DNA from: Diplosphaera chodatii | Lineage: Eukaryota; Chlorophyta; Trebouxiophyceae; Prasiolales; Stichococcaceae | NCBI GenBank assembly: GCA_032358165.1 | Contig: JAALGY010000030.1 | Location: 1,798,001-1,862,000 of the forward strand | Reading direction: 5' to 3' | Length of the DNA: 64,000 bases | Shown here: positions 56,101-64,000 of the stretch, one piece after another | Layout of the letters: each line of letters begins with the position of its first letter | Numbering within the stretch: the first letter of the stretch is position 1 | Made by a program: the position numbers and the translations under genes | The notes under the pieces: generated by a model | What the model saw: only the letters and a program-made list of their open reading frames with translations | Told to the model about the DNA's origin: nothing | Databases searched by the model: none

Positions 56101-59100
56101 TTTCCAACAAACAACAAAGTTATACTTGTTAACATGGGTAGCGTGTTGCTTGACTATTGAATATTTTCTATAAGTGTTGAAGACCTGGTTGTGAGCGTCT
56201 CATGCTGCTGTCGTCGCAGGCGTGCCAGTCTCTCCAGACACTATCCTGCGCAGCGACTACAGCGGCCTGGTGGCCTGGCTGGCGGCTGCGGACGGCGATG
56301 CAGCGGCGGCGCCGGCTGCAGCTGACGGCAGCTCGCACCCGCAGCCGATGGAGCAGGACGGCGCAGACGGCACAGCGGGGAGGGACGATTCCAGGACGGC
56401 TGTGCGGGAGCGCATTCTGACGAAGATCATGGACGAGCTCATCTTCCACGCCAGAGCAGAGGTGAGCAGCTGGGCCTTCACATGCCTCTCAGACATGCTG
56501 CGAAACGACTGCACCAACACCAGTTCTGCTGGTAGGTCAACTTCGACGGGCTGTCAACTACAGTGCAACTGGAACAGCAGTGGCACAGCTGCATGTATGC
56601 AGACTGAAAGGTGCCCATGCACTGGTGCTGTGCAGGTTCGCTGCGGCGCGTGCATCGCGCTGCTGTCGCTGGTGAGCTACACGGGCGGGCACCCCGCGCT
56701 GCGGCCCCGCCTGCCCGACATCCAGGTCAGTCTGCAACGCCAGCGCCTGCCGGTATACGTTATGTGTCCGAGCCGCATGCAGCAAGGCTAGATAGTGTTG
56801 TGTACCACCCTTGACAAAGCTCCTTTGGGCAACATCAGGGGGATGTTGGATTCTGGCAAGCAGCCTGTGTCAGAATGGCAACATCTCACTGGAAATGCTG
56901 CAGGAGGCGTTCAGCGGGCTGCTGGGCGACGCGAACGAGGTGACGCAGGAGATGGCGTCGCGCGGCATCAGCGCCGTGTATGCGATGTCCGACGACTCCG
57001 CACGCAAGCAGCTGCTGGACGGCCTCGTTAGCACCCTGCAAGGTAAGGCCTTCCATGGACAGCCATTCCTGCACAGTCAAGACTGCTCAAAGGTCACTCC
57101 ACACGCTGTGTGTATCATCTGATTCTATGCAGCCTGTCGGTAGTGCGCATGTCCAGTTCAGCAAGCATGGCACGGGGAATGTCACAGACCCTGAGGCCTG
57201 GCTGAACCCCTGGCAGGCGGACCCCGCAAGCGGCGGGCAGTCAAGGTGGAGGGCGACACGCGGGTGTTCGCGGAGGGCGCGCTGCCGCAGGCCCCTGGTG
57301 GCGGCGCGCTCACCACCTACCGCGAGCTGTGTGGTGCGGAACTATTTGCTAGCATCGGGTTTGCTCTTGGACCCGATGTCTGTCTCTCGCTCTCGAAGAA
57401 GTGGCCGCGCGCCGCCGGTTGGGTTGCTGCAACGTGAGGGTCGGCGCTGGCTGCTGCAGGGCTGGCGAACGACCTGGGGCAGCCGGACCTGGTGTACAAG
57501 GTGCGCTCATGACAACAGCAGTGACACTATATCGCTGGTATCTGGTTTTGATCTGTAGGCCGCTTCAAGCAGTCTCCTCATAGCCGAGGGCTGCATAGTC
57601 TTCCGTGCGACTTTTGTCATCACAGTCAGCGTGCCATGTGCAGTTTATGAATCTGGCAAACCATGCGGCGGCGCTGAACTCCTCCCGCGGCGCCGCCTTC
57701 GGCTTCGCCTCCATCGCCAAGCTGGCCGGCGAGCAGCTGGCGCCCTATGTGCCGCCGCTCATCCCCAAACTGTACAGGTACCGTAATTTCAGCAACGGCA
57801 TCTTTCTGCAAGCACCTTGATCGTTGCAAAACAGCAGCACCTGAAGTTGGAGGACAGTGCAGCGGGTAGCGTGCATGATCAAGCAATGGCGGGATGCTCT
57901 GCTGGCAGCAGCTGCAGAGCAACAAACAGATGGTGGCGGCTCTGCCAAATCTTATGCCCCATCTCTGACATCTCACACCGGCACCAGTATGGCCCATGTT
58001 CCTGCTGTCTGTGACATCAATACAGCTACCAGTGGAAGCAAACATTCAAGCCTGACGTGTACAATTTCCATACAGGTACCAGTACGATCCCAACCCGCGG
58101 GTGCGCGAGGCGATGGGCGCCATCTGGCGGGCGCTGGTGCCGGAGCCCCGCGCCGCCGTGGACGCCCACTGGGACGCCATCGCAGGTGGCCTGCAATTCC
58201 ACAGCACTCCTGATGATTTGACTGTATGAGACGCAGTTGCCAAGGCCTTGCTGGCTTGTGCTGAAGCAAGCCAGTCCTACTGATCGCTACATTTACTATG
58301 GCACACTACTCGGTGTGTATACTGAACCATGTTGCCCGAACCCAGTCTGCCGTCCTGCCTTGATGACAGCACAGTACAGCTGAACAGGCTGGAAACAAGT
58401 GATTTCACACTGCAGGCGAGCTGCTGGGTGAGCTGGGCGGCCGGCTGTGGCGGAACCGCGAGGCCGCAGCCCTGGGACTCTCAGATCTGCTGCAGGTGCC
58501 GTCACCCTGCCCAGCTGAGGCAATTTCCTGCAACACAGGAGCACGCTGCGACCATTTGCTTGCGGGGGCACACGACGACGGTGCAGTGCTTGCTCCAAGA
58601 GATTCAATGCGTTACCGAGACTGGCGCCTGCTAGCCTGCAGGGCAGGAGGTCGCCGGACGTCGAGAAGCGCTTCCCTGACATGTGGGGCATGGCGCTGCG
58701 GGCGCTGGACGATGTCAAGGAGTCGGTGCGTACACTGCTCACTGGCCAGCTTGTGATGTTCTGCTGTCAAGTCCCGCGTCTGCACAACAGCAACACGGGT
58801 GGGTAGTTGGTGGTCGCGACATTTCCTTTTTGAAAGTGTGACAATTGACTCTGCCTAGGTGCGGGCGGCGGCGGTGACGCTGGCGCGGGCGCTGCGGGGC
58901 CTGACGCTGCGGGTGACGGACCGGGCGCAGAGCTCCGAGGCCGACGCCGCCGCCGCCGTCGCCGTCGCGCTGCCCCTGCTGCTGGAGAAGGGTGGGGCCT
59001 GCTCGTCCAGCCCAGCACCTTGTGTGGCTTGTGTACGCGTTAGCGGTGCAGGAGGAAGCACGAACTTACGCTCCCGTCCCAAGTCTGCCAGCTGTCGCTG

Positions 59101-62100
59101 CTGGGTATGTCTCTGCTGGGTATGGCGGGCAGCAGGCTGGCAGCTGTGAAGAGGTGCCGGGCGCACAGCTGAACAGGCGGGGCCCATGTTCAGGTTCTGC
59201 ATCATAACACATGGGGGCTTGTGCCACCTTATGCTTCTGCGACACACATTCACGCCTGCGGCGCCGCGTCCTGCAGGCCTGGGCAGCGCGGTGCCGGAGG
59301 TGGCGGGCCTGGCGATGGACACGGTGGCGCAGGTGGTGCGGCACGCGGGGGCGGCCGCCGTGCGCCCCCACCTCCCGCTGCTGGTCGGCTCGCTGCTGGA
59401 GTCCCTGTCCACGCTGGAGGTGCGCTTAATCCTCTCTATCGGCTGCCTGTCACGCCTTTGCTGTCTTTCTGGTGTCTGCAGGCTCAGTGGCCGAAGATGC
59501 GGGGGCAGTGGCTGCTGTCAATGCCTTTTGGCCGGGCCACAGCTGGCTGTTGTGTCGACTAGAAAGATAAATGCAGATGCCGTCAGCAACCACAGCCTGC
59601 TGTACTGTCGGGGCGGAGGCCCTTTTCAGCTTCTGGCATCCTGTACCGACAGGACAGTGCCCAATGACATGTAGGACAGCCGGCTGAACTACATCGAGCA
59701 GCACGCGGGGCGGCTGGGGCTGGACTCAGGCAAGCTGGAGGGCGCGCGCTTCTCGGCGGCCCGGGCCAGCCCCATGGGCGAGGCGCTGGACGCCGCCAGC
59801 AGCTACGTGGACGCGCCCACGCTTGGTGGGTGCCTCAAGCCTGCGTCCTGCATAGCGCAGCTGCTTACAGTGTGCCGCAGCTGCCATGGTCTCAGCAGCT
59901 TCACCCTGATGCCCTGCTGCAAGAAGCTCTGCAGCCTTGCACCTTGCCGACAATGTTTGGCTGGTTTAGAGTCCGAGAGTCGGTGTGCTCACCGGCATCA
60001 CGGTCGATCACCTGGTCTCGTGACCAGTTCCACCAGCGGGCTCGCGAACATGCAGAGGCGCTTGTGCCACGGCTGGCGGGCATCGTGAGGCACGGGGTGG
60101 GCGTGAACACTCGCGTGGGCGCCGCGCGCTTCGTCAGCCAGCTGGTGCTGCGCATGGGGCCCGACGTGCGGCCCTCCTCCGCCGCCCTCGTCAAAGTACG
60201 AATGACTTCGCAGGGTTCTGCCTGTTCGTCGTGCTGACAACAAGGGCTGCGCTGCTTGTGACAACACACCTGCACGACCACAGGGTGTACGGTATGTTTT
60301 GCATCTGAGCTGCGACAGTGGGCTCTGTCGACGAAGAACCTGCCACACTGCCAGGCGCTGGTCTCGGCGGCGCGCGCCGAGCGCAGCGCCACCGCCCAGC
60401 GCGCTGATGCAACGGCGGCGGCGGCGGTCGCCCGCTACGCGCCCGACGCCCGGGTCGCCAAGCTGGTGGCGGAGGCGGCGGAGATGTATGTGGAGCCGGG
60501 CGACGCGCCCGCGCGGCTGCTGGCGGGGCTGCTGTGCCGGGAGCTGGCGCGCGGCGCGGGCGACGCCTTTGCCAAGCACGCCGCCCAGGCGAGCAGTCGA
60601 TATGGTTTCACACCTTTCAGAGTATTCAGAAATTTCGTTTGCTGATTGTTCTATCTCTGGTGCCTTCTGGGCTGACACATCTGCAATGCCAGCTTGGCTT
60701 TCTTCTGTTTCACAGCCCCACCAGATGTCAACCCTCTTCTTTGCAAGCATGCCCACGTGCACATCGTTGTGGCCCTGCTGCAAAGCCCTCCAATCAGCAG
60801 GGGATCTGCTCGACTGCACATGTGAAGTGAAGCACACATCAGATCAAAGCAGGTCAGCTTGACCGCTGCTGGGCGAACTGCTTCCGCAGGTGCTGCCGCT
60901 GGCGTTTGTGGCCCAGTCGGACGGCGAGAAGGATGTCGCGGAGCTATGGCACGATGTGTGGGATGACGCCACCAGCGGCACCCCCGCCGCCCTGCGCCTG
61001 TACATCGCCGACATCGTGCCCATCGTCACAGCAGGTCTGAGCCCTCACACGGGCCATACTTGACCACGGCGCAGGCCACCAGAGTGCGAAGTTGCGTCAT
61101 GCGTCCTTCTCCTGCTGGATGTTTGCGCCCAATGTGTGGGAGTACGAATGCAGCAGGAGCCGGCTGCTGTGATGTGTTGCAACCCTGGACTGCAGGGCTG
61201 GCCAGCCAGCAGTGGGGCCGCAAGCGCACCTGCGCGCTCGCCGCAGCCGCCGCGGCGGAGGCGGCGCCTGACGCCGTGGCGCCACATGCTGGGGCGCTTG
61301 CCAACGCTCTGCAGGTGCATCCAACTTTAACCTGTATGGCAGCCATTCCAGCATCAACGACGTCCTGCTGGTGTCCATGTCGCCTCAGGACAATGCTGTT
61401 AACAACTGGTGCGTCGAAGGTTTGGCAATTTCCGATGGATTGCGTCGCAGATTGAGCTGCCTGGCCGGCTGTGGGACGGCAAGGAGGCTGTGCCGACCAG
61501 CCTGGCGGCTGTGGTGGCGTCCTGCCCTGGAGCATTTGATGCGGAGGCGTCCGCAGCCGTGGTGGACGCCCTCGTGGCCGCAGCAGGTTGCCTTGTGACA
61601 CTGACCCCTGCATGCACCTGCAGTTTGCAGCTGCCATTGAAGCCTGCACATGACGCCTGATGACCAGCTGCAGTCGTCAGTGTGTCAATGTGTGACATGA
61701 CACAGCACATTGCGCAGGCCGCAAGCAGGCGGCGTACAGAAAGGCGGCGCTGCAGGCGCTGCAGAAGGTGCTGGCGGCCTTTCCGGGGCGCGATCACTTT
61801 GCCACCGTCTCGCCGCTGCTGCTGCCGATGCTGCGGCCCGCCAGCGATGTACAGCCCGAAGCAGGGGATGCTGAGGTGAGCCCAGGCACCGTCATACATC
61901 TGGTCGTTGTGATTTACTTTCACATGATCAAGGCAATCTGTGGCTAATTTGCCTGGTAGATCCGTAGCTATACATGTGTAGGGCATCTAGGTTACGTAGC
62001 CTGCTCATGGCATTCGGCAGCCGATGTCAGCTGCCTGCCACTCTCTGAAAGTGGAGTCTGCAGGCAGCTGAGTCCGACGGGAAGCCAGCCGCGCCCATGG

Positions 62101-62999
62101 CAGAGGCAATAGCAGCGCTGGGCGCCGCCTGGGCCGGCGCATCTGCAGACACCTGCGCATCGCGCGGCAGCGAGGTGGCAGACGCCCTGGCGGCCATGCT
62201 GTCACCAGGTGCGCACCCCTAAGCTTGCTGCGACCAGCGGCAACATGCAATGCCGCTGGGGCGGTGCACTTGCTGCTGCAGTGTCATCAACTGCTTGTCT
62301 GTAGTATAGGTGTGGGTGGCTATGTGGCTGACCGCAGCAGCGTGAGCGGAGCATGCGTCACTGCCGAAGCGCAGGCCCCGAGCTGCGGACTGCTGCTGCG
62401 CAGGGCACGCGTGGGCGCTGCGGCTGGAGGCGCTGGGCGTGGCCAAGTCCTTCCTGAGCAGGCTCGCCGGGCAGAGCGGCGCCGCTGGTGCAGCCGCACC
62501 CCAGCTACAGCCGCAGCAACTGCCCTGGGCCGCCAAGCTCGTGCCAGGTGTGTTCTCATTCACAAAGGCTGGAGGTCACACTAAACATTCCACTAACAAT
62601 GCCAGCATCTGGTTCATAACGTTTCCCGGGTTGCCGAGCAGAAGTTGCTCATTGGTTGCAGGTCTGCTGGCTGGCACAGAGGAGGCAAAGGTGTCGGCAG
62701 TGCGGGGGGCGGCCCTGGCGGCCCTGAAGCAGCTGCTGGATGGCACAGGGTGCGGCGCTTCCCTGCCAGAGGCGGAGCATCACAACGTGCAGCAGCGCCT
62801 CACGGCGATGGCGGCGTCTGAGCGCAATGCAGCACTGGCGGCGCAGGTGTGACCATGTTCGTGGTAGATGTATGGTACTAGTGTTGTGCGTGGGCTGAGG
62901 TCTGGCTGTGATACTGCGCTCTGCACTCTGCACCACATCTATGATGTGTTGCCTTGCACATTGCAGGCTGCCGCAATGCTGGGCAAGATGTCAGGATAG
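50115..62999 (+). CDS. ECM29: ECM29 proteasome adaptor/scaffold (HEAT-repeat protein)
   Basis: Forty exons give 1917 residues: 50115-50204, 50415-50483, 50601-50780, 50923-51340, 51475-51594, 51774-51865, 52042-52200, 52432-52588, 52790-52914, 53077-53161, 53388-53482, 53657-53777, 53966-54196, 54386-54550, 54739-54942, 55112-55235, 55379-55634, 55747-55906, 56220-56461, 56636-56725, 56904-57042, 57217-57333, 57460-57500, 57644-57777, 58076-58185, 58416-58495, 58642-58725, 58859-58991, 59277-59419, 59675-59825, 60056-60195, 60355-60588, 60890-61034, 61196-61314, 61451-61586, 61718-61875, 62064-62208, 62404-62547, 62662-62846, 62967-62999. All phases agree. Landmarks match ECM29 along its length: [19 protein letters not shown] and [20 protein letters not shown] at the start; [19 protein letters not shown] and [27 protein letters not shown] and [51 protein letters not shown] near the end. 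ECM29 tethers the 26S proteasome core to its cap and acts in quality control and trafficking. GC donors follow exons 1, 13 and 32. Confidence 0.95.
52359..52400 (+). repeat. Decayed copy of an ECM29 exon start
   Basis: This 42-bp segment aligns with 52421-52462 (acceptor plus start of exon 8) with about nine differences, mostly transitions. It would encode [10 protein letters not shown] where exon 8 encodes [10 protein letters not shown], and runs into a TGA straight after. The acceptor CAG is changed to CAA. It is therefore a pseudo-exon 5' of the real exon. Confidence 0.75.
53229..53262. repeat. Two-copy 13-bp tandem repeat in an ECM29 intron
   Basis: GGGTGCAACCACT is repeated twice in tandem, followed by a third partial GGGTGG. 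It lies in the intron after exon 10. Confidence 0.7.
56068..56180. other. AT-rich island in an ECM29 intron
   Basis: About 110 AT-rich bases (A runs, ACAAACAACAAAG, GAATATTTTCTATAAG) lie in the intron before exon 19. The base composition is unlike the flanking introns. Confidence 0.8.
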
Positions 63000-63154
63000 G
63001 CAGACAGGCTGCTTGAAAACCGTTGCAGTCGAGAAACATGGTCAGTTTGTTCGGCATGTCGCATGAAGGCAGGACTTTTATCAGGCTCGTAAGTGTTCTG
63101 GCAACATCAGGCTGTCAAAATGTTCGATTCGCTCTGCTATCGTCATTTCACAGT

Positions 63155-63927
63155 CTACACAATGAGGCTGGCGCCTGCCGTGGCAATCTCCTCGTCGGTC
63201 GCCCCTGACGGCGCGCCGCCAACACCAATCGCACCGATCACCTCGCCGTTGGTCCGGATCGGCACGCCGCCGCCCACCAGCGTGACCTGCGGCACCTGCA
63301 GCAGGCCCGCCTGCGCACGCAGCAGCGAGGGACGTCAGCGCACGCTGTGCGCAAGCTGCCAGTCACAGGAATTCATGCACAGCGCAGCCACCCGCTGTCC
63401 CATCGCCCGTCCGGTCGGGTGGCGGGTCATAGGAGGCGCGCCTGGTTGGCGACCAGCGGGGTGAAGGGGCCGCTGCCCGGGCCGCCGAAACGGGTGAGGA
63501 CCGTCGACGATGAAACGCCGAAATTGGCGGCGGTGTACGCCTTCTCGGTGGTCAGGATGTAGCTGGCGACGCTGGCGCCGTCGCCGCGGCGCGACGCCTT
63601 CACGTCGCCGTTCCTGCAACGCTGAACAAGCCTGCCTGTGAGCAGCTGCATGCCTGCAGTGCAGGGCGCTCTTGAATGCGGCGCCGCCGCGGCGGCTGCT
63701 GTTGCTGCTGCTGCTATTACCCCCCTTCTTTTACCACTGATGCGGGCAGCTCACGCAACCAGTGCTTTACGCAATCAGTGCGTTGCACACCTGTCGACGA
63801 CCACGACGTTGAGTGCGGTGAAGTTGAGCTCGGCGCCCCGCGCCACCGCCGCCGCGATCGCGGCCTCGGCGCCGGCAATGGTCAGCACGTTGCTCGGTGC
63901 TGCGCTTGACACACTGATGTCCACGAG
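63155..63927 (-). CDS. GlcG/HbpS-type heme-binding protein (5' end not resolved)
   Basis: Three minus-strand exons: about 63791-63927, 63442-63613, 63155-63310. They give about 154 residues of the GlcG/HbpS (DUF336-type) fold: LTIAGAEAAIAAAVARGAEL and LNVVVVDR; then ASVASYILTTEKAYTAANFG; then VPQVTLVGGGVPI, GEVIGAIGVGGA and GATDEEIATAGASL near the stop. This order and the glycine patterns match bacterial GlcG and HbpS proteins, small oligomeric proteins that bind heme or degradation products. The intron after exon 2 (CAG, then gcgcgc) uses a GC donor. No start codon is visible in exon 1, so the true start is in an exon near or beyond the right edge. The cellular role in algae is unknown. A transit peptide may lie in the missing exon. 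Confidence 0.83.
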
Positions 63928-64000
63928 CTAGTCACTATACCGACATGGCGGATGCGTGCAGGTCATTGCATTGTGATGCACAGCCAGCAACACGATCAGG

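Overview
The window is nuclear DNA of a photosynthetic green alga (Chlorophyta; the intron-dense, GC-rich style is most like Trebouxiophyceae, but that placement is inference). The sequence shows genes broken into many short GC-rich exons that join in frame at GT-AG (sometimes GC-AG) junctions with pyrimidine..TGCAG acceptors. It also shows nuclear genes for plastid proteins (a CURT1 thylakoid-curvature protein, an FdC1-type ferredoxin, a twin-arginine lumen-targeted protein) and a RUNKEL/ULK4 gene. There is no operon structure and no bacterial-style gene packing.

Fifteen gene models were assembled by hand by joining exons so that phase is kept across every junction. From left to right: a secreted protein with a GPI-like tail (1350-4332, +); a small thylakoid-lumen protein (5160-6630, -); the CMS1 ribosome-biogenesis protein (6965-9155, +); ERH, enhancer of rudimentary homolog (9346-9953, -); a tentative 36-residue membrane protein (10679-11200, -); an FdC1-type ferredoxin (12271-13364, -); elongation factor 1-gamma (14003-17503, -); a 32-exon RUNKEL/ULK4-type pseudokinase (18164-28782, +); a DDT/WHIM chromatin-remodelling subunit (29249-35176, -); an alpha/beta-hydrolase-fold protein (36937-41613, -); CURT1 (42582-43067, -, intronless); the CHIP TPR/U-box E3 ligase (43576-45853, +); a GT31 beta-1,3-galactosyltransferase (46500-48965, -); the 40-exon proteasome adaptor ECM29 (50115-62999, +); and a GlcG/HbpS-type heme-binding protein running to the right edge (63155 to about 63927, -).

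The genes do not form one pathway. They cover plastid biology (CURT1, FdC1, lumen protein), protein quality control (CHIP, ECM29), ribosome and translation (CMS1, EF1-gamma), chromatin (DDT), cytokinesis or microtubules (RUNKEL) and the secretory pathway (GT31, GPI protein). Three divergent pairs share short upstream regions: lumen protein/CMS1 (334 bp), CURT1/CHIP (508 bp) and EF1-gamma/RUNKEL (660 bp).

The most notable observations are: about 10 GC-AG introns among about 150 modelled; a phase-compatible duplicated exon in the RUNKEL gene that could be used as a mutually exclusive exon; a perfect 38-bp palindrome just before a RUNKEL acceptor; loss of the DFG aspartate in the RUNKEL kinase domain; a decayed exon-start duplication in ECM29; two AT-rich islands inside introns of GC-rich genes; and several proteins I cannot assign to a family. 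I found no convincing tRNA, rRNA, CRISPR array or intact transposon.
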